64,000 nucleotides of DNA from Bin87 sp965203195 (GTDB lineage: Bacteria; Chloroflexota; Dehalococcoidia; Lucifugimonadales; UBA3495). Made by a program: the position numbers and the translations under genes. The notes under the pieces are model-generated. The model ran no database searches, had not been told where the DNA came from, and worked only from the letters and a program-made list of their open reading frames with translations. The stretch spans positions 2,666,001 to 2,730,000 of the forward strand of contig OZ241860.1 of the NCBI GenBank assembly GCA_965203195.1, in the 5' to 3' direction. Positions 1 through 8,513 of the stretch are shown one piece after another; positions within the stretch are counted from its first letter, which is position 1; the number at the start of each line of letters is the position of its first letter.

Positions 1-286
1 CTACATCTTGAAATGCGAAAACATCCAGCCATTCCCGCCCTCCTTCCGCCTGCGCCGCCCGGAAAGTTTCCATATTCACCCATCCGATGCGGTAATACGC
101 CGCGTCCGCCACCGCATCCCACCTCACCACCGCCTGGCCGGTCTCAGCGCTGTTCTCTGCCCGGACATTGGCCGGCGCCGCCTGCCCTGCCTGCCCCTGC
201 GCCTCGCTAGGAGACACACCCAGGCTCAATCCGATAACGGCCGACAGAACGGCGGCCAGCCCCAATCCCAATACCATCGCTTTCAT
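1..286 (-). CDS. Secreted FN3-like protein, cut by the left edge
   Basis: The minus strand stays open from the window edge up to this start. The protein begins with a signal peptide (Met-Lys, a long Leu/Ala/Val run, then a likely cleavage site near Ser-Glu-Ala-Gln). It continues into a fibronectin-III-like stretch (APANVRAEN, then AVVRWDAVADAAYYRIGW). The ATG at 286 was preferred to the one at 295 because a GAGGA ribosome site lies about 9 bases before it. The C-terminal part is outside the window, so any further domains are unknown. The secreted protein at 7488-8366 has a comparable FN3-like region. It probably acts outside the cytoplasmic membrane; no specific role can be given. Confidence 0.7.
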   Translation of the reverse strand, partial: MKAMVLGLGLAAVLSAVIGLSLGVSPSEAQGQAGQAAPANVRAENSAETGQAVVRWDAVADAAYYRIGWVNMETFRAAQAEGGREWLDVFAFQDV

Positions 287-540
287 CGTTGCCATTCCTC
301 ACTTGCGGAAATTGCCGCGCTGCCGCCAGCCCTGTGGCGGACGCCGCGCAATATACACCATTTCCGGCGCGATGAGGCCGACATCCGCAACACGCTCCAA
401 GCCGTTCCAAGTTTTGCATCACCCTGCCAACGCGCCCCCGCCGTTGACACTGCGCTACGCCCCCTGATAGCATCCCGCCACCGCCACCCGGCAAGCGACC
501 CGATTCAGAATAAGCGTCTAACCACACAGGAGTTCCGCTT

Positions 541-2058
541 TTGGCCGGCATCGCCGCCTACGGCGCCTACATCCCCCGCTACCGCCTGGCCCCCGCCACG
601 CAAGGCTGGCCCTACCCCCAGGAACGGGCGGTAGCCAACTTCGACGAGGACAGCGTCACCATGGCCGTGGCCGCCGGCGCCGACTGCCTGGCCGGCCGCG
701 ACCGCAGCGCCATCGACGGCCTCATCTTCGCCAGCTCCACGCCCCCCTACGCCGAAAAGCAGTGCGCCGCCATCGTGGCCGCCGCCCTGGACCTGCGCCC
801 CGACATTTTCGCCACGGACATCGCCAACTCCCTCCGCGCCGGCGCCGGCGCCATCAAATCCGCCCTGGACGCCGTGTCCGCCGGCAGCGCCCGCCAGGTT
901 CTGGCCGTCATCGCCGACAGCCGCCAGGGCCCGCCCCGCGGCGAAATGGAACGCTCCTCCGGCGACGCCGCCGCCGCCTTCCTCATCGCGTCCGACGACC
1001 ATCCGACAGATAACCCGGCGTCCGACGACCATCCATCAGACGACCATCCGTCCGGCCACCGGGTAATCGCCGCATCCGCCGGCTCCTACTTCGTCACCGA
1101 CCATATGCTGGACACTTGGCGCGCGCCGGGCGACCCTTTCGTCCGTTCCTGGGAGGATCGCTTCGCCGCCGAGGCCGGCATTGAAAGAATTGTGCCGGCG
1201 GCCGTCTCCGCATACCTGCAACGGACGGGCACAGCTCCTGCCCAGGTCGGCAAGGCCGCCATCTACGCCCCCAACGCCCGCCAGTACGCCCGCCTGACCC
1301 GCGCGCTGGGCTTCTCCCCCGCCCAGACCCAGGATCCGATGTTCGGCGCCATCGGCAGCGCCGGCGCCGCCTTCGCCCCTCTGCTTCTGGCGGCGGCCCT
1401 GGAAACCGCCGCCCCCGGCGAACTCCTGCTGGTCGTATCCTACGGCGACGGCAGCGATGTCCTCGGCTTTCGCGCCACCCCCGCCATCGCCGCCGGCGCC
1501 GGCCGTCCCCCTATGGGCGTATCCGGCTGGGCGGCCTCCGGGCGCCCCCTGGACGACTACGAAACCTACGCCCGCTGGCGCGCCGTGTGGACTACCGACG
1601 ACGCCGCCCGCCGGCCCGCGCCCGCCTCCCCCTCCGCCGCCGCCCTGTGGCGGGAAGCCGACAAAAATGTGCGGCTGCGCGGCGCCCGCTGCCGGCAGTG
1701 CGGCTATGTCCAGTACCCTGCCCAGCGCGTGTGCGTGGAATGCCGCCAGGTCGACGCCGGCGAACCCGTGCGCTTGAGTGAACGCCCCGCGTCCGTCTTT
1801 ACCTACTCAATGGACTACATCGCCGGCGCCGTGGACACGCCCCTGGTGGTAGCCGTAGTGGACTTTGACGGCGGCGGGCGTATGCTGTGTATGATGACCG
1901 ACCGCGAGCCCGCCGAAATCCAAATCGGTATGCCCGTGACCATGAGCTTCCGCAAACTGCGGACGGTCAACGGCATCACCAACTACTACTGGAAAGCTGT
2001 CCCGCTGCGCCGGCCCCCGCCCGCGCCGGGCGTCGGAGAATCTCCCCGTGCGAATTGA
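541..2058 (+). CDS. HMG-CoA-synthase/thiolase-fold protein fused to a DUF35 zinc-ribbon/OB-fold domain
   Basis: 505 aa. Residues 1 to about 330 resemble the hydroxymethylglutaryl-CoA synthase branch of the thiolase superfamily. Residues about 370-490 form a rubredoxin-like zinc ribbon (CRQCGY ... CVEC) followed by the DUF35 OB fold. The two parts are usually separate partner proteins in acyl-CoA metabolism, so this is a natural fusion. At the place where the family carries its nucleophilic Cys the sequence reads IANSLRAG, with Ser97. Condensing activity is therefore doubtful, although many bacterial relatives look the same. An Asp/His/Ser-rich tandem insert (SDDHP repeats) lies near residue 150. 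The TTG start has AGGAG 8 bases upstream. Its end overlaps the next gene by 11 bases. The substrate is unknown. Confidence 0.82.
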   Translation: MAGIAAYGAYIPRYRLAPATQGWPYPQERAVANFDEDSVTMAVAAGADCLAGRDRSAIDGLIFASSTPPYAEKQCAAIVAAALDLRPDIFATDIANSLRAGAGAIKSALDAVSAGSARQVLAVIADSRQGPPRGEMERSSGDAAAAFLIASDDHPTDNPASDDHPSDDHPSGHRVIAASAGSYFVTDHMLDTWRAPGDPFVRSWEDRFAAEAGIERIVPAAVSAYLQRTGTAPAQVGKAAIYAPNARQYARLTRALGFSPAQTQDPMFGAIGSAGAAFAPLLLAAALETAAPGELLLVVSYGDGSDVLGFRATPAIAAGAGRPPMGVSGWAASGRPLDDYETYARWRAVWTTDDAARRPAPASPSAAALWREADKNVRLRGARCRQCGYVQYPAQRVCVECRQVDAGEPVRLSERPASVFTYSMDYIAGAVDTPLVVAVVDFDGGGRMLCMMTDREPAEIQIGMPVTMSFRKLRTVNGITNYYWKAVPLRRPPPAPGVGESPRAN

Positions 2059-2563
2059 CCTCGGCCCCTGGCAGATACGCAGCTTCCGCCCCGACGACGC
2101 CCCGGCCCTGGCCCGGTACGCCAACAACCGCAACGTCTGGCTCAATGTCCGCGACGCCTTCCCCCATCCCTACCGTATCGAGGACGCCGTCGCCTGGATC
2201 CGTATGGCCGCCCGCCAGCACCCCGAAGTCAGCTTTGCCATCGCCGACGCCAACGAGGTCATCGGAACCATCGGGCTGGGCCTCCAATCCGACGTCAACT
2301 ACCGTTCCGCCGAAATCGGCTACTGGCTGGGCCAACCCTTCTGGGGACAGGGCATCGCCACCGCCGCCCTGACCGCTATGACCGAATACGCCTTCGCCCG
2401 CTACGACCTCATCCGGCTGTTCGCCTATGTCTATGACTGGAACCCGGCCTCCGTGCGCGTGCTGGAAAAAGCCGGCTACACCTGCGAAGGCCGAATGCGG
2501 AAAAGCGCCACCAAAGACGGCCAGACCGTGGACCAGCTGCTGTACGCCGCCGTGCGCGCCTAG
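2048..2563 (+). CDS. GNAT acetyltransferase, RimJ/RimL type
   Basis: 171 aa single-domain GNAT protein of the RimL/RimJ-like group (PF13302 type). It has the IRSFRPDDAPAL start of the fold, the acetyl-CoA loop around GYWLGQPFWGQGIA (the Q/RxxGxG/A region), and the late NPASVRVLEKAGY motif typical of this group. It would transfer an acetyl group from acetyl-CoA to an amine such as a protein N-terminus or a small molecule; the target cannot be read from sequence. The GTG start lies inside the end of the preceding thiolase/DUF35 gene, so the two are probably translated together. The full expected length is present. Confidence 0.85.
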   Translation: MRIDLGPWQIRSFRPDDAPALARYANNRNVWLNVRDAFPHPYRIEDAVAWIRMAARQHPEVSFAIADANEVIGTIGLGLQSDVNYRSAEIGYWLGQPFWGQGIATAALTAMTEYAFARYDLIRLFAYVYDWNPASVRVLEKAGYTCEGRMRKSATKDGQTVDQLLYAAVRA

Positions 2564-2725
2564 CCCATTCCGTCGGTAAAGACGGACGCCGCCGCCCGCC
2601 CCGCTTGCCCTCGCCGCCGCTTTCAATTACGATAGTTGCCCCCATCCGGGAGTCGTCGCCATCCGGGAGCGGACGGCCTGTCGCGGCCCCTTGCCGCTCT
2701 ACTACTGCTATGCCGAGTTTTTGCC

Positions 2726-3736
2726 TTGCCTGAACCCATCAAAACCCTGGTCACCGGCGGCGCCGGCTTCGTCGGCTCCCATCTGGTCTCTGCCCTGCTG
2801 CAAGACGACTACGCCGTCTCGGTCATCGACAACCTCTCCGCCGGCCACCTCCGCAGCCTCAACCACGCCGCCACCTTCTACCACGCCGGCCTCAACGACG
2901 CCCGCATCGCCCAGATCATCCGGCGGGAACGGCCCGAAATCATTTTCCACCTGGCCGCCCAGACCAGCGTCCGCCAGTCCGCCGTGGACCCCCTGGCCGA
3001 CGCCAGGGCCAACATCCTCGGCACCATCAACCTGCTGACCGTCGCCGCCGCTGAGGGTGTGGACAAATTCGTCTTCGCCTCCACCGGCGGCGCCATCTAC
3101 GGCGACCCCCCCACCGTCCCTTGCGACGAAAACACCCCCGTCAACCCCATCACCCCCTACGCCCTCTCCAAGCGCGTCGGCGAACTCTACCTGGAACTCT
3201 TCCAGCGCACCTACGGCCTGGACTACACCATCCTGCGCTACGCCAACGTCTATGGCCCCGGCCAGGATCCCCACGGCGAAGCCGGCGTCGTCGCCATCTT
3301 CGCCGGCATGATGCTGGACGACAAACGGCAGCAGCAGCCCGTCATCTACGGCGACGGCCACCAGCAGCGCGACTTCGTCTATGTGGACGACGTAGTGGCC
3401 GCCAACCTGGCGGCGGTCGATCGCGGCGACTCCGGCATCTACAACATCGGCTCCGGCGCCCCCGTGACCATCAACCAAATCTATGACCTGCTCCGGGAAT
3501 ATACCGGCTACGACCAGCCCGCCGTCTATCGCCCCCGCCGCGCCGGCGAGGTCATCAACATCGCCCTGGACTCCTCCCGCGCCGCCCGCGAACTGGGCTG
3601 GCAGCCAAAGGTGTCCCTGGCGGACGGCCTGCGCCGCACCGTCGACTCCATCCGCAGCCTCCGCTCGCCCCGGCCCGACGGCAGCCGCGGCCGCTCCGCC
3701 CGCGCCCGCCCCCGCCGCCCCGCCGGCCCGTCCTGA
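2726..3736 (+). CDS. NAD-dependent sugar-nucleotide epimerase (GalE-like SDR)
   Basis: 336 aa extended short-chain dehydrogenase. It carries the NAD site GGAGFVGSH near the N-terminus, the LAAQTSVR segment, a catalytic Ser/Thr region (FASTGGAIYGD) and the catalytic pair in YALSKRV (YxxxK). This is the pattern of UDP-glucose 4-epimerase and related NDP-sugar epimerases, which feed envelope polysaccharide. A TTG at 2726 was chosen because family homology starts immediately after it; the frame is open back to a TTG at 2636, but that extra sequence looks like noise. No strong ribosome site precedes either start. A 30-residue Arg/Pro/Ala-rich tail follows the fold. The exact sugar is not determined. 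Confidence 0.85.
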   Translation: MPEPIKTLVTGGAGFVGSHLVSALLQDDYAVSVIDNLSAGHLRSLNHAATFYHAGLNDARIAQIIRRERPEIIFHLAAQTSVRQSAVDPLADARANILGTINLLTVAAAEGVDKFVFASTGGAIYGDPPTVPCDENTPVNPITPYALSKRVGELYLELFQRTYGLDYTILRYANVYGPGQDPHGEAGVVAIFAGMMLDDKRQQQPVIYGDGHQQRDFVYVDDVVAANLAAVDRGDSGIYNIGSGAPVTINQIYDLLREYTGYDQPAVYRPRRAGEVINIALDSSRAARELGWQPKVSLADGLRRTVDSIRSLRSPRPDGSRGRSARARPRRPAGPS

Positions 3737-3849
3737 CCAGGCGCGCGCGAGGGTGCGGCGCGCCGCCGCCGGCCCGCCGGACTTGCTCAAAACCAACCTG
3801 CTCACCCCGGCGCTAAAACAACCTGCCCGCACAGGAGGAACCCGTTCCA

Positions 3850-4770
3850 ATGGCACAAGACTACGATGTCGTCATCCTCGGCGCCGGCGCCGCCGGCCTC
3901 TCCGCCGGCCTCTACTCCACCCGCGCCATGCTCAACACCCTGATGCTCGAAAGCATCGGCCCCGGCGGACAGCTGCTCATCACCGACGAAATCGAAAACT
4001 ACCCCGGCTTCCGGCAGGGCATCAAGGGGCAGCAGCTGGCCGACGAAATGCACCAGCAGGCGGAACGCTTCGGCGCCAAAATGGAATTCGCCGAAATCGA
4101 ATCCGTGGCCAACCTCTACGACGACCGCAAACTGGTGCGCACCTCCGAAGGCGACTTCACCGCCCGCGCCCTGATTATCGCCACCGGCGGCTCCCACAAC
4201 AAACTCGGCGTCCCCGGCGAGGACGAATTCAGCGGCCGCGGCGTCTCCTACTGCGCCGTGTGCGACGGCAACTTCTTCCGCGGACAGGATGTGGTCGTCG
4301 TGGGTGGCGGCGACGCCGCCATGGACGAAAGCTACTACCTCACCGGCATCTGCAACTCCGTCACCGTCATCCACCGCCGGGACGAACTCCGCGCCACCAA
4401 AGTGCTGCAAGAACGCGCCTTCGCCAACGACAAATACCGCTGGCTCTGGAGCCACATCGTTGAGGAATTCGTAGGCGGCGACGTCCTGGAAGCCGCCCGC
4501 GTCAAGGACCTCAAAACCGGCGCTACCTACGACTACCCCACCGCCGCCGCCTTCATCTATGTCGGCTTCCACCCCAACACCGAATACTTCAAAGACCGGC
4601 TGGTAATGGACGAACTGGGCCATATTCGCGGCGACATCCATATGCGGACGAACATCCCCCGCGTCTATGTCTGCGGCGACGCCCGCGCCGAATCCACCCG
4701 GCAGCTGGGCGCCGCCGTCGGCGACGGCATCACCGCCGCCCTGGCCGCCTTCCACGACCTCTCATCCTGA
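3850..4770 (+). CDS. trxB: Thioredoxin reductase
   Basis: 306 aa, the normal length of the low-molecular-weight thioredoxin reductase. It has the FAD-binding GAGAAG at 11-16, the redox-active CAVC at 135-138, the NADPH-binding VVVGGGDAAMD segment and the C-terminal FAD motif VYVCGDAR. It moves electrons from NADPH through FAD to thioredoxin in the cytoplasm. A strong AGGAGGA site about 8 bases before the ATG fixes the start. It follows the epimerase on the same strand after about 110 bases, which may or may not be one transcript. No thioredoxin gene is seen next to it. Confidence 0.95.
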   Translation: MAQDYDVVILGAGAAGLSAGLYSTRAMLNTLMLESIGPGGQLLITDEIENYPGFRQGIKGQQLADEMHQQAERFGAKMEFAEIESVANLYDDRKLVRTSEGDFTARALIIATGGSHNKLGVPGEDEFSGRGVSYCAVCDGNFFRGQDVVVVGGGDAAMDESYYLTGICNSVTVIHRRDELRATKVLQERAFANDKYRWLWSHIVEEFVGGDVLEAARVKDLKTGATYDYPTAAAFIYVGFHPNTEYFKDRLVMDELGHIRGDIHMRTNIPRVYVCGDARAESTRQLGAAVGDGITAALAAFHDLSS

Positions 4771-4907
4771 CCGCCCCGCCCGCCGCGCGGCCTATCCCCC
4801 TTGCCACCCGTCGCCGGCCCGCCCTTCCGCCTAGCTGGACAACGCCGGCCATCAGGGTTGCGCCAACGGGGGCGGGCGCCTGCCCATCCGCGCAACGAGG
4901 CAACCCT

Positions 4908-5441
4908 ATGACTACCACCACTACCGACGCCACCACACCCTACCCCGCCCCCGACACCGCCGCCGCCGTCACCCGCGCCCTGGCCGCCGCCCGCGACCGC
5001 CCTGACCCGGTCGACGACGCCCACCGCACGGCAGAAAAATACGCCCGCATGAGCCAGAATTTCCGGCGCAGCGCCTGGAAACACCTGCTGGAGGACGTCG
5101 ACCTGCCCCAGGCATCCAACAAGGCGTGGGGGATGGTGGCTGAAACAATCAAAGCCATCAGCGCCCACCATGGCGGCATCATCCATACCCACCGCTCCCT
5201 CTGGCAGGTGGTTAGAGAGCTGAGCCGGCTGGCCGGAGACGCCGGCGACACGCAGACCCGGGACTGGATTAGCAGCTCTTTTATGGTGGCCCGTGGCCTG
5301 CATACCAACTACTACGAGGATGAAGCCCCGGCGGATGTCGTCCGCGCCAGTCTGATGCTCTGCGAGGAGCTTTCCCAGCGGCTCTACCGACTGTTCTGGC
5401 CCGAAGGCGCGCCGCCGCCGTCAAACCCGTCACCGCAGTGA
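4908..5441 (+). CDS. PaREP1/HEPN-like protein, first of a tandem pair
   Basis: 177 aa, all helical by appearance. The core LPQASNKAWGMVAETIKAI (residues 67-84), the HxxH-rich stretch SAHHGGIIHTHR (85-96) and the late ARGLHTNYYED (128-138) match the PaREP1 family (PF05942 type), which belongs to the HEPN superfamily. Members are best known in archaea and their function is unknown; other HEPN families include RNases of toxin-antitoxin and defence systems. A canonical RxxxxH RNase motif is not obvious. The gene is about 60% identical by eye to the next one, and the stop overlaps the upstream sequence of that gene's ribosome site. The N-terminus is Thr-rich. Confidence 0.78.
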   Translation: MTTTTTDATTPYPAPDTAAAVTRALAAARDRPDPVDDAHRTAEKYARMSQNFRRSAWKHLLEDVDLPQASNKAWGMVAETIKAISAHHGGIIHTHRSLWQVVRELSRLAGDAGDTQTRDWISSSFMVARGLHTNYYEDEAPADVVRASLMLCEELSQRLYRLFWPEGAPPPSNPSPQ

Positions 5442-5452
5442 GGAAAAACCCG

Positions 5453-5968
5453 ATGACTACCACGACGCCCTACCCCACCCCCGACACCGCCGCCGCCATC
5501 ACCAGCGCCCTGGCCGCCGCTAACGACCGCCCCAACCCGGCCTTGGACGCCAGCCGCTCCGCTCAAAAATACGCCGCCATGAGCCAGGACTTCCGCGCCG
5601 GCGCCTGGCGGCATCTGGACGAAGGCGACCTGGCCCAGGCATCCAACAAGGCGTGGGGCCTGGTGGCCGAAACCGTCAAGGCCATCAGCGCCCACCACGG
5701 CGGCATCATCCACTCCCACCGCGCCATTGCCGAGGCCGTTAAAGAGCTGGCCCGGCTGGTCGGAAACGCCGGCGATACGGAAACCCGTCGCCGGATTAAT
5801 GGCTTCTTTGTCACCGCCCGCGGCCTCCACACTAATTTCTATGAAAACGACCTCCCCGAGGACATCATCCTGGATGCGCTGATGCAGTGCGAGGAGCTTT
5901 CCCAGCTCCTTTACCAACTGTTCTGGCCCGAGGGCGCGAATGCCGCGCCGCTGGACGATAGCGCCTAA
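5453..5968 (+). CDS. PaREP1/HEPN-like protein, second of a tandem pair
   Basis: 171 aa paralogue of the preceding gene. It has the same QASNKAWGLVAETVKAISAHHGG core and ARGLHTNFYEND ending, so the pair arose by tandem duplication and then diverged mainly at the N-terminus. The ATG at 5453 is preferred to the GTG at 5438 because an AGGAA site sits 8 bases before it and because this start matches the paralogue's MTTT beginning. The gap after the first gene is 11 bases, so the two are co-transcribed and probably made in equal amounts, as expected for a heterodimer or two linked subunits. The biochemical role is unknown; see the finding on the TIR neighbour. Confidence 0.78.
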   Translation: MTTTTPYPTPDTAAAITSALAAANDRPNPALDASRSAQKYAAMSQDFRAGAWRHLDEGDLAQASNKAWGLVAETVKAISAHHGGIIHSHRAIAEAVKELARLVGNAGDTETRRRINGFFVTARGLHTNFYENDLPEDIILDALMQCEELSQLLYQLFWPEGANAAPLDDSA

Positions 5969-6094
5969 CGCCACCCTCGCCACGCCAGCCCCCCGTTGAA
6001 AGCCCTCCGCCCGCCTGCTCCCCCGCCCCCTACCCGCCCCGTGTATGCTAAAATCCCCCTCGCAACGACAACCCGGTTAAACGGAGATTTACCG

Positions 6095-7378
6095 ATGGCC
6101 GACATTGAACTGGTGCAAATCGTCAAACGGGGCCGCGACGCCGTCGCCGCCTGGCGGGAAGCCAACCCCAACCGCCAGCTGGACCTTAACGCCTGCTATA
6201 TGAGCCACACCCGCATCCCCATGGTCAACCTGCGGGGCGCCGATATGCGCGGCGGCGACTTTATGGGCGCTATGATCCGCCGCGCCGACCTCTCCAACAG
6301 CTACCTCAACGACGCCCACTTCTACCGCGCCGACCTGCGCGAAGCCAACCTCAGCCGCGCCCTCGCCCCCGGCGCCAACCTCCGCGGCGCCAACCTCGCC
6401 AACGCCAACCTCGCCGGCGTCAACCTGGACCGCGCCACCCTCTCCGAAGCCAACCTCGCCGGCGCCAACCTCGCCAACGCCAACCTGGACCGCGCCACCC
6501 TCGCCGGCGCCAACTTCACCGGCGCCAACCTCGCCGGCGCCAGCTTCAACGGCGCCAACCTCTCCCGCGCCAACCTCTCCGAAGCCACCCTCGCCGAAGC
6601 CGATTTCTACGAAGCCGTCCTCAACGATGTGACCACCGCCGCCGCCAACTTCGCCAACAGCATCATCGGCTACACCGTCTTTCAAAACTGCGCCCTGGAC
6701 GAAGCCCTGGGCCTGGACCGCATCCGCCACGACGCCCCCAGCACCATCGGCCTGGACACCCTCCTGCGCTCCCGCGGCCGCCTGCCCGCCTCCTTCATCC
6801 TCGGCTCCGGCATTCCCGCGGCCGTGGCCGGCCTCCAGGCATCGGTAGCCGACGCCCCCGTCTCCACCCTGGAAGTCCATATCTCCTGCGCCGACGCCGA
6901 CATCGCTTTCGCCCGCCAGCTGGAACACAACCTGCGCGCCCAGGGCATCCGCAGCTGGGTTTTCGCCGCCGGCTTTCGCGGCAACCCCCTGGTGGACCGC
7001 CGCGCCACCTCCGGCGAGGAGGAAATTGAACGCTGGGTGCGACACTACGACCGCCTGGTGGTAGTCTGCTCCGCCGCCGGCCTGGACAGCGAAACCGTCC
7101 GCAACGACATCACCGCCGCCCAGGAAGCCCAGCGCAGCAACGACCGCTGGACCCTGTTCCTGGTGGACGGCGACGGCATAATGGGCGCCGGCCGCAACCG
7201 CGCCGCCCGCCTCCTCAAAGAGGAATACCGCGTCTTTGACCTCACCGGCCAGGCCGCCGCCGGCCCGGAATACCAGGCCGCCCTGGCCGACCTGATTGAA
7301 AACCTGCCCCAAGAGCAGCCCGCCAGCGCCGGCGCCCCGCCGCGCCGCGCCGTTGACCCGCGCTCGCTCCAGCTCTAG
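6095..7378 (+). CDS. Pentapeptide-repeat protein with a C-terminal TIR-like domain
   Basis: 427 aa. Residues 44-190 are pentapeptide repeats of the A(N/D)LxxA type, forming a right-handed quadrilateral helix. Residues 210-245 are the linker often seen between such repeats and TIR/SEFIR domains (LDTLLRSRGRLPASFILGSG). Residues 258-405 are a TIR-like domain: VHISCADADIAFARQLEHNLRAQG, then YDRLVVVCS, then FLVDGDG. The usual W-C-x-x-E helix that holds the NADase glutamate reads SETVRNDIT (332-340), so enzymatic activity is uncertain. GGAG at 6083-6086 fixes the ATG at 6095. An extended -10 (TGCTAAAAT) lies about 45 bases before the start. It follows the PaREP1 pair on the same strand. Confidence 0.85.
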   Translation: MADIELVQIVKRGRDAVAAWREANPNRQLDLNACYMSHTRIPMVNLRGADMRGGDFMGAMIRRADLSNSYLNDAHFYRADLREANLSRALAPGANLRGANLANANLAGVNLDRATLSEANLAGANLANANLDRATLAGANFTGANLAGASFNGANLSRANLSEATLAEADFYEAVLNDVTTAAANFANSIIGYTVFQNCALDEALGLDRIRHDAPSTIGLDTLLRSRGRLPASFILGSGIPAAVAGLQASVADAPVSTLEVHISCADADIAFARQLEHNLRAQGIRSWVFAAGFRGNPLVDRRATSGEEEIERWVRHYDRLVVVCSAAGLDSETVRNDITAAQEAQRSNDRWTLFLVDGDGIMGAGRNRAARLLKEEYRVFDLTGQAAAGPEYQAALADLIENLPQEQPASAGAPPRRAVDPRSLQL

Positions 7379-7487
7379 CCGCCGACGGCGCTCCGCCACC
7401 CGCCGGGGGCGAACCATCATTCGCCCCGACCCTTTAACCACACCGTCCCTCGCCCCGGCGTCAATCGGCGCGGCCTCAGGAGACGCC

Positions 7488-8366
7488 ATGAACTTCAAAC
7501 CCCTCATCACCGGCCTCTGCGCCTTCCTTGCCCTGGCCGTCATTGCCGCCACGTTGTTCGCCTTGCCGCCCACCGCCACAGCGCAAGAAGACCCGTTCCC
7601 AACGCCAACGCCATCCTCGCCTACCCCGACGCCGGCACCGCCGCCGGCACCGCCGCCGGCGGAAACGGAAACGCCCACCCCGCCTCCGACGGATCTGACC
7701 CAACCTACCCCAACCCCGTCGCCCTTGTCCGTACCGCAGCAGTACTGCCGGGATAACCCCTATATCTACAGCTTGGAAGCGTCGGCGCCGACGGATACCG
7801 CGGACGCGGACGCCGTCGTACTCTGGTGGTACGATGATGGCTACTCTCTGCCGCCGGGCGCCGCATTTACCTATCGCGTGGCCCGCGCCAGCGCCGCCGC
7901 CGCCAACCCGGATGACGCCGCCTGGGTCACGCTGACCGAAGCGCCCAACATCACCAAATGGACTGACCGCCCCGGCCCCGGCCGCTGGCTCTACCGCGTG
8001 GGCATCATCAACCTGACCGTTGACGGCGCGGTAGTGCAGAATTGCGCCACCCGGTGGGCGGAAACAACCGTTACCGTACTCACCGAACAGGAACTACGCG
8101 AGCGCGCGGCCCAGCGCCAGCTGCTGATTGCGGAATCCGTCCGTTGCGCCGTCGCCGCCTTCGCCGGCAACTTCAGCGCCGAAGCCCGCCCCGTCATCAG
8201 CCGGATTATTGAACAGCGGGTCAGGAACAATTTCTCCGACCTCTCCACCCTCGAGGATGTAGCCTCGGTGTCAATCATGCTGTGCTCCAGCGACGCCGCC
8301 AGCAACGGCTTCTACGGCTACCCCTGGGCGCTGCTCTGGCTGTTCCCGGACTCCCTCGTATTCTAA
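7488..8366 (+). CDS. Secreted protein with Pro/Thr-rich linker and FN3-like domain
   Basis: 292 aa. Residues 1-33 form a signal peptide or membrane anchor (hydrophobic run ending TATAQE). Residues 35-85 are a Pro/Thr/Glu linker of PTPTP type. Residues about 90-200 look like a fibronectin-III-like fold (VVLWWYDDG, FTYRVARAS, GRWLYRVGIINL). The last 90 residues form a helical segment with two cysteines. The ATG at 7488 has AGGAG 5 bases upstream; the frame is open earlier but without support. It lies about 110 bases after the pentapeptide-TIR gene. Presumably a cell-surface or periplasm-side protein; no known family was recognised for the C-terminal part. Confidence 0.72.
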   Translation: MNFKPLITGLCAFLALAVIAATLFALPPTATAQEDPFPTPTPSSPTPTPAPPPAPPPAETETPTPPPTDLTQPTPTPSPLSVPQQYCRDNPYIYSLEASAPTDTADADAVVLWWYDDGYSLPPGAAFTYRVARASAAAANPDDAAWVTLTEAPNITKWTDRPGPGRWLYRVGIINLTVDGAVVQNCATRWAETTVTVLTEQELRERAAQRQLLIAESVRCAVAAFAGNFSAEARPVISRIIEQRVRNNFSDLSTLEDVASVSIMLCSSDAASNGFYGYPWALLWLFPDSLVF

Positions 8367-8478
8367 CGACACCGCCGCCGCAACCACCGCCGGACGCCCG
8401 TTGCTCCCGGTTGCCGCCACCAGCACGATGGTCGCCGGCAACCCCGCCGCCCCGTTGCAACCTGTAAGCGCGCAAACG

Positions 8479-8507
8479 TTGACCAAGCGCATCAGCTGCG
8501 CTACAAT
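8479..8507 (+). promoter_or_regulatory. Sigma-70-type promoter before a non-coding stretch
   Basis: TTGACC (8479-8484) and TACAAT (8502-8507) are separated by exactly 17 bases. Transcription would start near 8514 and run to the terminator at 8651-8692. No coding sequence with a ribosome site lies between. Confidence 0.65.
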
Positions 8508-8513
8508 GCCGTC

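Noticed and set aside
2708..3856. Long minus-strand open frame opposite the epimerase
   Set aside because: Gly/Ala/Val-rich shadow caused by high GC at third positions; the plus frame has clear family motifs.
6089..7678. 529-codon minus-strand frame opposite the pentapeptide-TIR gene
   Set aside because: Its EVGAGEVGAG pattern is the mirror of the pentapeptide codons and it has no ribosome site.
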